Below, one piece after another: positions 1 to 9,091 of a DNA stretch of 64,000 nt (its first letter is position 1; each line of letters begins with the position of its first letter). Source of the stretch: Myxococcales bacterium (GTDB lineage: Bacteria; Myxococcota_A; Polyangia; Fen-1088); assembly GCA_022184915.1 (NCBI GenBank), contig JAGTJU010000001.1:496001-560000 (forward strand), read 5' to 3'. Under the pieces are notes generated by a model. That model had not been told where the DNA came from, made no database searches, and saw nothing but the letters and a program-made list of their open reading frames with translations. The position numbers and the translations under genes are program-made.

Positions 1-2
1 TG

Positions 3-2669
3 ACCTCTCTGTCTTTCCCGGCTTCTTACTCGCACATCGAAGACTTCGCATCGAAGGCGCGGGTGTTTCAGCGTGAGTCGCATCATTTACATGTCGAAAT
101 CGGGGCGCGCAGACAGGCTTCACGCCACGCTCTCGGTCGAGAAGAGCTCCCAGCTTCATTCGCTCCGGGGGACTCCGTGCAATTGCGTATCCGTACCATC
201 TTCCCTGACGGCAAGCCGGCTTCGGGCGCCGAATTGGTTGTCTCGGTCGTCGACGATGCAATCTTTCGACTGCGACCTCGCGCGATCTGGAGAGATCCCT
301 TCAAGACTTTCTACGATGAGTCCATCACCTCAGCGGGGCAGATTTACGAACGGAGTACGCGCGCGCTGATGCGTTCAGGCCTCTCTGGAGGGGTGCCTGG
401 CGGCACTGTGGCTGGCCTTATGGGAGGCGCTCCGAGTGGCCCTGAGCGCCATGACTTCCGCCCCACCGCCCACTTTGCTGCAGACGTGAGTGCCGACCGG
501 AACGGCGACGCACGCGTAGAGTTCCGTTTGCCGGATTCAACGACGCGGTACCGGATCATGGTGGCAGCCGCAGCGGGTAACGCTTCCTTTGGCTTGGGGC
601 AGAGCGAGATCGTGAGCACCAAGGATCTGGTCTTGCGCCCCACGCCGCCTGCGTTTTTGCGAGCGGGTGACACCGCGAAGATTCCTCTGGTTTTGCAGAA
701 CCAAAGTCGCCGCACGTTGGCACTGTCCGTTACCACGACGGCCTCGTTGTCGGCCGGAACCACGATACCCTTGCGGGGTGGAGCCGTTCGAGCCATCCAG
801 TTGCCTCCACAGACACGCGAGCTACTGAGCTCCGAGGTGCGCGTGCCCGAAACAGGCGATGTCATGCAGCTATCGTGGCGCGCGGACGTCACGGGGAGCG
901 CTGGGAAGTCCGGGCCGATGGATCGCATCTCCCACACGATTCCTCTCCTATCTCCCCTCATCAGAGAACAGATGAGTTCGTTTGGCGACGGTGTTGGGGA
1001 ACAGCGAGAAGGGCTGATGTGGCCGCAAGCCAGCGGCGATGAAGAAGCCAAAACGCAGGCCTCGGCCGGTCTCAGGATCGCGCAGGGTGCGTTGCCCCCG
1101 CTTGGCGCAACGATGCAGACGCTTTGCGACCCTGAGGTCGATACCACCGAGGCCTTGGCGGCCTGGATATGGGCTGCCTCTTCATGGCTGCCGCAGTGGC
1201 CGCTGGTTGCAAATGCTTGTGCACCCGACGCGAATGTGGCGAGAGACAAGATCCACGACGCCTGGCAGAGGATTGCGACCCGAACGGGCGGGCAATCGTC
1301 ATTTTTGGCCTTTCCGGGTCGTCACGTCTCGGCACCCACGTACGTGACGCATACGCTGGCCAAGGCAGCTGCTTCATCCAAGCAGGCTGGCATCGACGTT
1401 CCAAATCAAGTGTTGAGCAGGCTTCAGGAGCTCAATGAGCGCGAGAATGCGCAGTGGTTTCTTGGCTATCGAGACTGCCTGGAAGATGCCTCAGGGCGAG
1501 GGGAGTCGTATCAGCTGGTGAAGCGCGAGTGCGATAGGTCGGCAGTGAAGGGAGCGCCCTTCGGGCACGTGGAAGGCGATGAGAGCTCGCGAAAGCTCGG
1601 CGATGAGCTAAGGCAAACGGTCTTGCGTGATGGACAATGGCGTCGTGCACAACGTTCCTCGACGCTGGTGTCTCTGTGGAAGTGGTCAAAGGAGCCGGTC
1701 CTAAAGGAACAAATCAGGGACGACCTGCTGTCGCGCCTGAGCAAAGCTGGCGACCAAGCCTGGGTGACCGACGGGCCAGGCGTGACGTGGCCCAACGGTT
1801 TTGTCCGAACCTCGCTACAGGCGGGGCTCCAGGCCGACGTCATTGAGGCGTGGAGCGCATCCAGCCCGACGGAGATCCTCACACCCTTGGTGCGGGGGCT
1901 TCTCCGGCTTCACACGGGCTCCGCCTGGGGCGGTGCTCTCACCACGGCCAAGGCCGTAGTGGCGCTCAGAAGCTATCAAGCAGCCCACAGCACGGCGGAG
2001 GGGCAAACGCATCCGGGTGGGCCGTTCTCGATGGTGGTCAGCCAGACGTCTCGAAGCCCCGTTGTGGTCGAGCTCGAGCCCCGCGCCGCCTGGGACCACT
2101 CGTGGTCGCCCATCCGTCGGCCGACGGAGACGCTGACGATGACACCCGCATCTGAGAATTCAGGTATGCCCTGGTCCTATGCGGTCACCATGAACTACCA
2201 ACGCCTTCCCGCCTACGAACCCCGCTATCAGGGCTTCACCGCAGAGCGCGAGCTCTTCGACGCATCGGGGGCGCGTTGCGAGCAGTTGGTCGATGGCTCC
2301 TGGCGTGTGCCTTTGGGCGCGCGCGTGAAGGTTACGCTCCGGTTCGAGAACCATGCCCCTCGCTTCGATGTTCTCGCCGAAAGTCCATATCCGGCGGGTT
2401 TCGCGGCTGTCGATCCACGGTTGAACGGGCAATCGTATCGCCACGAGCACGATGGCGAAGCGCGCTTTGCGGATGTCGTGACACAGTCGCCCGGCACCAT
2501 GAAGGCGCTTGCCTCACGCTTGCCCGCGGGAAGACACGAGTTTTCGTACGTGGCCGACGTCCTTACGGCGGGTGAGTTCCTGTGGCCCGAAGCGATCGTG
2601 AAGGATCGAGAATCGCCGGGAATTTTCGGACGGACCGCAGCCAGTCGGGTGTTCGTGGAGCCGCGTTGA
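3..2669 (+). CDS. Alpha-2-macroglobulin family protein, 3' part (5' end outside window)
   Basis: The frame is open to the left edge, so the true start lies upstream of the window. The visible 889 codons begin near an MG-type beta-sandwich segment. They continue with the A2M core (the 'DSTTRYRIMVAAAA' strand is typical of the A2M domain), then a helical thioester-domain-like toroid and a C-terminal beta domain. Bacterial A2Ms are periplasmic or membrane-anchored protease traps, often paired with PBP1c. Here the toroid entry, where a CxEQ thioester would sit, reads TLCDPEVDTTEA, so the reactive thioester appears absent. Any signal peptide would be in the missing part. Family assignment is by sequence recognition; the function of a thioester-less copy is inference. 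Confidence 0.82.
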   Translation, partial: TSLSFPASYSHIEDFASKARVFQRESHHLHVEIGARRQASRHALGREELPASFAPGDSVQLRIRTIFPDGKPASGAELVVSVVDDAIFRLRPRAIWRDPFKTFYDESITSAGQIYERSTRALMRSGLSGGVPGGTVAGLMGGAPSGPERHDFRPTAHFAADVSADRNGDARVEFRLPDSTTRYRIMVAAAAGNASFGLGQSEIVSTKDLVLRPTPPAFLRAGDTAKIPLVLQNQSRRTLALSVTTTASLSAGTTIPLRGGAVRAIQLPPQTRELLSSEVRVPETGDVMQLSWRADVTGSAGKSGPMDRISHTIPLLSPLIREQMSSFGDGVGEQREGLMWPQASGDEEAKTQASAGLRIAQGALPPLGATMQTLCDPEVDTTEALAAWIWAASSWLPQWPLVANACAPDANVARDKIHDAWQRIATRTGGQSSFLAFPGRHVSAPTYVTHTLAKAAASSKQAGIDVPNQVLSRLQELNERENAQWFLGYRDCLEDASGRGESYQLVKRECDRSAVKGAPFGHVEGDESSRKLGDELRQTVLRDGQWRRAQRSSTLVSLWKWSKEPVLKEQIRDDLLSRLSKAGDQAWVTDGPGVTWPNGFVRTSLQAGLQADVIEAWSASSPTEILTPLVRGLLRLHTGSAWGGALTTAKAVVALRSYQAAHSTAEGQTHPGGPFSMVVSQTSRSPVVVELEPRAAWDHSWSPIRRPTETLTMTPASENSGMPWSYAVTMNYQRLPAYEPRYQGFTAERELFDASGARCEQLVDGSWRVPLGARVKVTLRFENHAPRFDVLAESPYPAGFAAVDPRLNGQSYRHEHDGEARFADVVTQSPGTMKALASRLPAGRHEFSYVADVLTAGEFLWPEAIVKDRESPGIFGRTAASRVFVEPR

Positions 2670-2755
2670 CGGTCGAGGTAGCGCATCGATCAGGCCCTTC
2701 GCCGAAGCGAGCGTTGTGTAGTGCGGCAGCCACGTTCAGGGTCGCCACGGGGCGT

Positions 2756-3676
2756 TTAGTGGTGCTCTGGCAACTCGAAGGGCGGGACCCAACGGCCGTC
2801 CAGGTCCGTAAAGCCCAACTCCCGGGCGAGATCCGCGACGCGCAGGGTCTGTCCGGTCCTGGCCAACACACCTTCATCGCGCGCAAGCGCCACGACGGCG
2901 CGACCCAGGTAGCGGGGCGATTCAGTTTGTGCCAGTGCGGGCACCTCTTGCCATCGGGCTTCATCGGTACCGTTACCCGCGAGGACGAGCTCGGTCCGCA
3001 TCCAGCCCGGTGAAAGTGCCACCGAGGCCACGCCGTACGCACGCAGTTCCTCGGCCACGGCAAAGGCAAGGCGGCTCATCGCCGACTTGGCGAGGTCGTA
3101 AAGAAGATTGCCGCGCAGGTACCGACCGCGATCCCAAAACGTCGTCGTCACCACCAACCCGCTTCGCTGCGCGACGAAGATTGGGGCCGCCTGTCGAGAG
3201 GCCAGCCAGTGGTTGCGCACGCCCCGATCGATCATGGCGTCCCACTCCGACAAGGGGCGTTCCCAAAACGGCGCTTCGAAGACGCCATCGAAAACCTCGT
3301 GCCCACCCCACGCGTTGTTCACCAGCAGGTCGAGTCGCTTCTCGTTGCGCGAGAGGCGCTGGAAGAGGTCCGCCACCTGCTCTTCGCTGGAATGATCACA
3401 CACGCAGGCCACGCCGTGGCCACCGGCCCGGGTCACCTCCAGGGCGGTGTCCTCGACCGTGCCCGGCATGCCCGAGAGGTTCGATAGCCGCATGATGTCG
3501 GCGTACGCCGCCGGCGCTCCTTCTTTGCGGGTGCTTCGCCCGGTGACATACACGGTGGCGCCGGCCGCCCCGAGCTCGATCGCAATGCCCTTGCCTGCGC
3601 CGCGGCTGGCCCCCGTGACCACGGCGACGCGTCCCGCAAGCGGGCGGGCGTCATCATGCCTCTCCTCGTTCTGCAT
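2756..3676 (-). CDS. SDR family oxidoreductase (DHRS1-like)
   Basis: 306-residue classical short-chain dehydrogenase. The Rossmann motif TGASRGAGKG lies near the N-terminus, followed by the NNAWGG segment (the NNAG equivalent) and the YxxxK active site in YDLAKSAMSR. The strand that usually carries the catalytic Ser reads LVVTTTFWDRG, with Thr at the expected place; this may be normal for this subgroup. The chosen ATG gives the family's usual short lead; an upstream GTG at 3691 is also possible. It is convergent with the A2M gene and divergent from the sulfatase at 3832. Substrate unknown; the cofactor is NAD(P)H by family. Confidence 0.85.
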   Translation of the reverse strand: MQNEERHDDARPLAGRVAVVTGASRGAGKGIAIELGAAGATVYVTGRSTRKEGAPAAYADIMRLSNLSGMPGTVEDTALEVTRAGGHGVACVCDHSSEEQVADLFQRLSRNEKRLDLLVNNAWGGHEVFDGVFEAPFWERPLSEWDAMIDRGVRNHWLASRQAAPIFVAQRSGLVVTTTFWDRGRYLRGNLLYDLAKSAMSRLAFAVAEELRAYGVASVALSPGWMRTELVLAGNGTDEARWQEVPALAQTESPRYLGRAVVALARDEGVLARTGQTLRVADLARELGFTDLDGRWVPPFELPEHH

Positions 3677-3831
3677 GCCTGCAGCATGCACCCAAGTCAG
3701 CGTCGGAGATCACAAAGAATGCGTTCACGTTCTTCTCGCCGAGGCGGGCGTCGCGGTCTGCTGAGGATCCTTCGTCGTTCGGCGGTAGAAAGGATGTAAG
3801 GTAATGCGCCGCGCTTTCCACTCACGAGATC

Positions 3832-5693
3832 GTGAACAACAAAAGCGTCGTTCGCCGCGCCGTGGGTCGCCCCGGGGTGCTGGTGTCACTCTTCTTCGTG
3901 GCGCTTGGCTGTGCCGCGCCGTCCATGGACGACGAAAATGCAGACACGCCTGAGGCCGACGAAGATGCCTCCGAAAGGGGCGGGGCAGGCTCGGCCTTGG
4001 CCGGAGGCTCGAGCGGTTCGGGTGGGGCCGGGGGCCTCCCTAATTACGGAGGCCAGGGCGGCAACGCGGATGAGCCATCGCTGGCAGGGGGCGTAAGTGG
4101 GTCGGGAGGCAGCTCGACCGGGGGAGTGGGCGATGTCCCGATGGGACAAGGCGGTGTTCCTGCCAGCATGGGCAGCGGGGGCGCCGAGGGGGGAAGTGGC
4201 GGGGGCGCCGAGGGGGGAAGTGGCGGGGGCGCCGAGGGAGGAAATGGCGGCAGCGGCGAGGGAGGAAATGGCGGCAGCGGCGGGGGAGGAAACGGCGGCA
4301 GCGGCGGGGGGGCGGGCTCTGGACCTGGGGGAGCGGGCGGCACCCCGGTGCTCACGAAACCAAACGTGTTGTTCGTGGTCTTCGACGACCTCAACCGCCA
4401 CATCAGCCCCTACGGGGACCCCCTCGCCAAAACGCCGAACCTCCAGCGCTTCGCGGACAGGGCCGTGCTCTTTCGGCGTGCCTATGCGCAGTACCCCGTG
4501 TGCGGACCTTCACGTATCTCCTTTCTCAGCGGTCTCCGGCCCGAACAAACGAAAGTGCTCAAAAACGGCGAAACACCACGCAAGTGGCTGCCGAACCACG
4601 TTTTTCTCCCGCAGCACTTCAAGAACAACGGCTATCACTCGTCCCGCGTGGGCAAGGTTTACGAAATCGGCGAGGACGATCCGAAGAGCTGGAACATTTC
4701 CGTTGAAGGCACGCCGGGGCAGGGCAACGTGTATCAGTACGAAGAGCCTCAGAAGTTGGGGCTCAGCGTGCTCGAGTCGCGCAACCACGGGGACGTCGTG
4801 TTTCCCCAGGGGGGGGCCGAGAACGGGCAGACGTACGTCCTCAGCGACGTGGACGACAAAACCTCGGATGAGATGATCGCCCAGAAGGGCATCGACTTCA
4901 TCAAGCAAGGCAAGGAGCGAGACAAACCCTTTTTCGTGGCGGTGGGCTTCCGTCGCCCACATTTGCCTTGGGCAGCGCCCAAACGGTACTTCGACCTGTA
5001 TCCGCTGAGTTCTTTGCCTGCACCCCCAAATGTATACGGGGAGTGGGTTTCGCGGTCGCCGCAGAACATGCCCCTCTCAGCCGCCAAGTACCGCAAGTCG
5101 CTACAAGGCTACTACGCTGCGCTGTCGTTTGCGGACGCCCAGTTTGGCCGGTTGCTCGATGTCATGGACTCCAACGACCTTTGGAAGCGCACGATCGTCG
5201 TGGTGCTCGGTGATCACGGGTACCACCTTGGTTCGCGCTTGTGGTGGGGCAAGCACACCCCCTACGACGAAGCCGACGCCACGCCTCTCATGATCGCCGC
5301 ACCGGGGTTTACGGGAGGCGTTGCCACCCGTGAGGTGGTTGAGCTCGTCGACCTTTATCCGACGTTGGTAGACCTGGCGGGACTGCCTCCAAGGGCCGGG
5401 CTGGCAGGACGCAGCCTTGTCCCCATCATGAAGAACCCCACGTCGAGCATGGGGGCCGAGCCGTCACGCTGCTCACCACGCAGCCCAATAGCGGCGTCGT
5501 GTTTGCGCGCGCTCTGGGCGCACCCGGGATGCGCCTCATCGAATTCGTACAGGGCGGCACCCGCCGGCTCGAGCTCTACGACGTGGACGAAGACCCCGAC
5601 GAACTGTCGAACCTCGCAAACCTTCAGACGCACAGCGCCAGGCGCGACGAACTCGACGCGGCTCTGCAGGCATACAAAACCCAATTTCCCTGA
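3832..5693 (+). pseudogene. Lipoprotein sulfatase (iduronate-2-sulfatase-like), disrupted by a frameshift
   Basis: GTG start, then a lipoprotein signal with lipobox Cys27 (VALGC), a long Gly/Ser-rich linker (about residues 50-175) and a type I sulfatase domain. The domain opens with PNVLFVVFDDLNR and carries the formylglycine motif CGPSR with Cys224 as the residue to be oxidised. GDHGYHLG and GKHTPYDEA are further metal/active-site segments. After about codon 541 the frame changes at the G5 run 5451-5455. The C-terminal part (GAPGMRLIEFVQGG... to stop at 5693) continues in the other frame, and one extra G would restore the gene. This may be a real inactivation, phase variation or a sequencing error. 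Closest to iduronate-2-sulfatase/choline-sulfatase-like enzymes; substrate unknown. Confidence 0.85.
4177..4320 (+). repeat. Six tandem 24-bp units encoding a Gly-rich linker
   Basis: Six in-frame 24-bp units (4177, 4201, 4225, 4249, 4273, 4297) encode 8-residue blocks of the form GGGAEGGS, changing to GGSGEGGN and GGSGGGGN. The first two units are identical. They form the flexible linker between the lipobox and the sulfatase domain. The length is a multiple of three, so unit gain or loss would change linker length without breaking the frame. Confidence 0.9.
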
Positions 5694-5733
5694 CAGTCGG
5701 GGCGTTGAGCAAGGCGAAACCAACTTCGGCTTC

Positions 5734-5752
5734 CGGCGCTCGGAGAGCGCCG
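5734..5752 (+). terminator. GC-rich hairpin after the sulfatase
   Basis: Perfect 8-bp inverted repeat CGGCGCTC / GAGCGCCG with a GGA loop, about 40 bp after the sulfatase stop codon. No T-run follows, so it is not a textbook intrinsic terminator. It could still stop or stabilise the sulfatase transcript ahead of the YCII-sigma operon. Confidence 0.4.
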
Positions 5753-5846
5753 AACGACGGACGCGAGTCATGGGTTCCGCGGGCGCCGAGGGAATGCCCA
5801 AGATATTTTCGTCCGCTGTAGAATTGACCAGTCGTCGGGGGTCATT

Positions 5847-5876
5847 CAGTCGAGACCAACGCTGCCGGAGACGTTC
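5847..5876 (+). promoter_or_regulatory. Possible ECF42-type promoter of the YCII-sigma operon
   Basis: CAGTCGA (5847-5853) resembles the TGTCGA -35 element described for ECF42 sigma factors. It is followed after 18 nt by CGTTC as a weak -10 candidate, about 70 bp upstream of the YCII start. Autoregulation would fit the group. The match is imperfect and rests on two short elements. Confidence 0.25.
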
Positions 5877-5943
5877 CGGTGTGGCTTTGGCCATTGACCG
5901 GAGCCAAGCGCGACGCTGTGCTCCACAAAAAAGGACGATCCCA

Positions 5944-6309
5944 GTGCAATACATGTTGATGTTGAACGAAACGCAGGCCGAGTTCGCCAAGCGCGCCGAT
6001 CCCCAGCAGGCCGAGGCATATTGGGGGGGCTGGAACGCGTTCATTGGGGCCATGGCGCAAGCCGGTGTGATCGTGAAGGGGGACGGCCTCGAGGGCCCGG
6101 AACTTGCCACCACGGTTCGGGTGCGGCAGGGCAAACGCTCCGTGGAAGACGGCCCCTTCGCCGACAGCAAGGAGCAGCTCGGGGGATACTTCGTCATCGA
6201 AGTGCCTGACCTCGACGCGGCCCTCGCGTGGGCCACGAAAGCGCCGTGTGTGCTCGACGGCTCCGTGGAGGTGCGGCCTGTTCTGCCCATGAAGGCCGGG
6301 GGCGCGTGA
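5944..6309 (+). CDS. YCII-related (DGPF) domain protein
   Basis: 121 residues with the hallmark DGPFADSKEQLGGY of the YCII/DGPF family, a small dimeric alpha/beta fold whose biochemical role is mostly unknown. The GTG start is chosen because AAGGA (5931-5935) lies 8 nt upstream; an ATG three codons later is an alternative. The stop codon overlaps the start of the next gene (GTGA), so translation is probably coupled. DGPF genes are the standard genomic partner of ECF42 sigma factors. Because of the upstream frameshift, the sulfatase frame runs open into this gene, but the two are separate genes. Confidence 0.88.
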   Translation: MQYMLMLNETQAEFAKRADPQQAEAYWGGWNAFIGAMAQAGVIVKGDGLEGPELATTVRVRQGKRSVEDGPFADSKEQLGGYFVIEVPDLDAALAWATKAPCVLDGSVEVRPVLPMKAGGA

Positions 6310-7547
6310 GCGAACCCCACGCCGTGCGTGTTGCGGAGTCAGCCGCCCGTCGATCGTACGGGCGGCTCCTTGCCGTGCTGGCCACCAGCACACGTGACAT
6401 CGCGTCGGCCGAAGATGCGCTCGCAGAGGCCTTTGCTTCAGCCCTTGCCACGTGGCCTGTGCGCGGCGTACCCGAGAACCCCGAGGGATGGCTCGTCACT
6501 GCGGCTCGCAACAAGATAAAGAACCACTTCCGGCATCACAAAGTGACGGATGCCGCGGCCATCGAGCTCACACGCCGCCTCGAGCAGGGGAGGGAAGCAG
6601 ACATCGAGTTCCCCGACGAGCGACTCAAGCTGCTGTTCGTGTGCGCACATCCCGCGATCGAGGAGGCCGTACGGACGCCGCTCATGCTTCAGGTGGTCCT
6701 TGGCCTGGACGCCGCGCGCATCGCCAGCAGCTTCGTGGTCGCGCCGAAAACCATGGGACAGCGCTTGGTGCGCGCCAAAACCAAGATCCGAGACGCAGGC
6801 CTTCGTTTCGCTGTCCCCGATAGCGAGGAGCTACCCCATCGATTGTCGGACGTCCTTGCGACCATCTATGCAGCCTACGGAGCCGGATGGGAGGTTGTCC
6901 CCGGCGCCAACGACGCGGTTCGAGATCTTGCCGACGAGGCCCTCTTCCTGGGTAGGTTGATGGTGGCGCTCATGCCCGAAGAGCCTGAAGCGAAGGGCTT
7001 GTTGAGCCTGATGCTGTTTTGCGAATCCCGGAGGTCCGCCCGTCGCACGGCCGGCGGCGTGTTCGTTCCTCTCGACCAGCAGAACCCAGCCCTTTGGGAT
7101 CAGGGCATGGTCATGGAAGCCGAAAGGTTGCTCACGTCGGCATCGGAGCGTCGCCGATTCGGACGCTTCCAATGTGAGGCAGCGATTCAATCTGTTCACG
7201 TCCAGCGTGCGATCACGGGCACGAAGAACCACGAGGCTCTCCGCACGCTTTATCAGCTGCTCCTGGCCCTTGCTCCGTCGTTGGGCGTCGAAGTGGGATG
7301 GGCGGCGGTGTTGCTGGAAGGCGGCGATGCGCATGCTGCGCTTGCCGCGCTGTCGGCCGTTTCGGCCGCGCACGCCAGCACCTACCAGCCCTACTGGGTG
7401 ACCCAAGCTTGCGTACATGAGCAGCTCGGCGATGCTGACCGTGCCCGTGAAGCGTTCGCCAGGGCGATCGGGCTCACCGAGGACGCTTCTGTCCGCACGT
7501 TTCTCACGCAACGGGCGGCCGCGCTCACGCCTCCTCGCAAAGCGTGA
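6306..7547 (+). CDS. ECF42-group RNA polymerase sigma factor with C-terminal TPR-like extension
   Basis: 413 residues. The N-terminal part holds sigma regions 2 and 4 (AEDALAEAFASALATWP, then PEGWLVTAARNKIKNHFR in region 2, and AARIASSFVVAPKTMGQRLVRAKTKIR in region 4). A long helical C-terminal extension of about 230 residues, typical of ECF42, includes LFCESRRSARR and TPR-like helices. The GTG at 6306 overlaps the YCII stop. ECF42 members have no classical anti-sigma factor; the C-terminal extension is important for their activity. The inducing signal is not visible here. Confidence 0.88.
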   Translation: MSEPHAVRVAESAARRSYGRLLAVLATSTRDIASAEDALAEAFASALATWPVRGVPENPEGWLVTAARNKIKNHFRHHKVTDAAAIELTRRLEQGREADIEFPDERLKLLFVCAHPAIEEAVRTPLMLQVVLGLDAARIASSFVVAPKTMGQRLVRAKTKIRDAGLRFAVPDSEELPHRLSDVLATIYAAYGAGWEVVPGANDAVRDLADEALFLGRLMVALMPEEPEAKGLLSLMLFCESRRSARRTAGGVFVPLDQQNPALWDQGMVMEAERLLTSASERRRFGRFQCEAAIQSVHVQRAITGTKNHEALRTLYQLLLALAPSLGVEVGWAAVLLEGGDAHAALAALSAVSAAHASTYQPYWVTQACVHEQLGDADRAREAFARAIGLTEDASVRTFLTQRAAALTPPRKA

Positions 7548-7564
7548 TGGTCACGACGTTTGGG

Positions 7565-8203
7565 CTACTCGGTCTTGAAACCCACCTTGGTGTGAGTGCC
7601 GTCGCAGTAGGGTTTGTTGGCAGACTGGCCACAACGGCAAAGGGCCGTTTTCGTCACCCGGTTGATGGTTTTGCCCGTACCCGAGCAGATCTCGAGGTTG
7701 CCACTCAGCAGAAGCGGACCGTTCGGCAACGCTGTCACGGAAAGGGGGCCGTTCCTGGCTGCCAGGGGTTGCGATGTGATGACGGCCGGCTCACCCGAAG
7801 CCACGAAGCCAGCCCCGCCGTGACTGCCGTCGCAATAGGGCTTGTTTGCCGAGGCGCCGCAGCGACACAACGTGGCCCGTAGCCCCGCAGGCTGCCCGTC
7901 GAGCGTGAGCTCTGCACTCAAGGCCACGGGGCCGTTTTCCCGCAGGCGGGCCACGTTGACGAGGGGTGCCGTTTCGGGCTTTCGTCCGTCGAGCGGCTCG
8001 CAGGTGATGGCGCCCGACGGGCAGTTGCGGGCCAAAGCGTCCAGCTCGCCGGGCGTGGCGCGATCGGGATGAATCCAGGCCCCCTGCACGTTGGGGACGA
8101 ACACGTCCGGTCGGTCCAACACGCAGCTGCGTGAATGGATGCACTTGTTTGCCTCGAACCGCAGCACGCTGTGGCTGCCTTTGACTTCTTCCCGTGTGCT
8201 CAT
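7565..8203 (-). CDS. Iron-sulfur protein with Fer4_19 and two CDGSH domains
   Basis: 212 residues. The N-terminal Fer4_19-like domain has C21, C27 and C61 (CIHSRSC, NCPSGAI). Two CDGSH zinc-finger-type motifs follow: CRCGASANKPYCDGSH (about 113-128) and CRCGQSANKPYCDGTH (about 189-204). Each CDGSH motif has the three Cys and one His that bind a redox-active [2Fe-2S] cluster. No signal peptide is visible, so it is likely cytoplasmic, with a possible role in redox or iron handling. The start ATG has GAGG upstream on the minus strand. It is convergent with the sigma gene (17 bp gap). Confidence 0.9.
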   Translation of the reverse strand: MSTREEVKGSHSVLRFEANKCIHSRSCVLDRPDVFVPNVQGAWIHPDRATPGELDALARNCPSGAITCEPLDGRKPETAPLVNVARLRENGPVALSAELTLDGQPAGLRATLCRCGASANKPYCDGSHGGAGFVASGEPAVITSQPLAARNGPLSVTALPNGPLLLSGNLEICSGTGKTINRVTKTALCRCGQSANKPYCDGTHTKVGFKTE

Positions 8204-8353
8204 CGTGGTGCCTCGCGAACCATGCTGCGCCGAAAGAGGGCTGTGCAGCAAGTAGGGACTTGCAAGGGCTCGCATGTTTCGGCTCCGTGTCACGGCCTTC
8301 CGGACCGCCTGTCGCCGTTCACAACCATTAGCGGATGTAGTACGTCTGAGCCC

Positions 8354-9091
8354 ATGAACGCCACACCTTCCCTCGTCGTTCAGGTCTCGGTCCCCGCCCT
8401 GGCTGTCGCGGTCACCGGGATCGCCTTGCGCATGTGGCAACGCGCGCGGCGGGATCTGGGCAAGGCTCCCCGAGGAGCCGTCGCGTTGACGGTGATCGGG
8501 GCCTGGTTCGCAACGTGGGGGATGTTGGCTGCCACGGGCCTGCTCGCGCGCTTTGACCTTCGGCCACCGCCCATGATGCTCATGGGGGCGGCCGTGATGG
8601 CTGCCGCACTCGCGCTCGGTTTGTCTCGTATCGGTGGGCAGCTGGCGGCTGCGACGCCGGTTTCCGCGCTCATCGGACTGCAAGCGTTCCGGCTGCCGCT
8701 CGAGCTGGCGATGCACCAGGCTGCGGTCGAGGGCGTGATGCCGCCCCAGATGTCCTATGCCGGGTTCAACTTCGACATCGTCACGGGCGCCAGCGCGGCG
8801 CTTCTGGCATGGGCGTCGTGGCGGGGGCTCACCCTACCGCGTGCGGCACTGTGGGCCTGGAACGTGGCGGGTTCGCTGCTGCTCGTGAACGTGCTCGTCA
8901 TCGCGGTCGTCTCCACCCCCGTGATCGCTGCGTTTGGGACCGAGCCCTCGCGCCTCAACGTGTGGGTCACACAGTTTCCGTACGTGTATCTCCCCACGAT
9001 TCTGGTTGTGGTGGCCGCCGCGGGACACGTGGTGGTGTTCCGCTGGCTGCTCGCTTCGGCGCCCGCCCGTTCAGGGGAAGGTCGGGGGTAG
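8354..9091 (+). CDS. Integral membrane protein of unknown function
   Basis: 245 residues, mostly hydrophobic, with about six to seven predicted membrane helices (for example VVQVSVPALAVAVTGIAL, AVALTVIGAWFATWGML, ILVVVAAAGHVVVFRWLL). No catalytic motif recognised. Divergent from the CDGSH gene, with a 150-bp shared upstream region. Its 3' end overlaps the end of the decayed sigma gene by about 20 bp, convergently. I cannot name a family. Confidence 0.75.
   Translation: MNATPSLVVQVSVPALAVAVTGIALRMWQRARRDLGKAPRGAVALTVIGAWFATWGMLAATGLLARFDLRPPPMMLMGAAVMAAALALGLSRIGGQLAAATPVSALIGLQAFRLPLELAMHQAAVEGVMPPQMSYAGFNFDIVTGASAALLAWASWRGLTLPRAALWAWNVAGSLLLVNVLVIAVVSTPVIAAFGTEPSRLNVWVTQFPYVYLPTILVVVAAAGHVVVFRWLLASAPARSGEGRG

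Noticed and set aside
344-1249. Long antisense open frame inside the A2M gene
   Set aside because: Composition and residue pattern have no protein-like features; it is the GC-driven mirror of the real gene. The same applies to long antisense frames at 15471-16703, 19953-21524, 26064-27452, 29493-30941, 30917-32533, 42409-43944, 55787-57325 and 57512-59008.
4177-4320. Tandem 24-bp units as a CRISPR or regulatory repeat
   Set aside because: They are in frame and encode a Gly-rich linker, so they are coding repeats.
3832-6309. Sulfatase-YCII fusion protein
   Set aside because: The sulfatase C-terminus is found in the other frame up to 5693, and the YCII gene has its own ribosome binding site and start. 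The fusion is a by-product of the frameshift.
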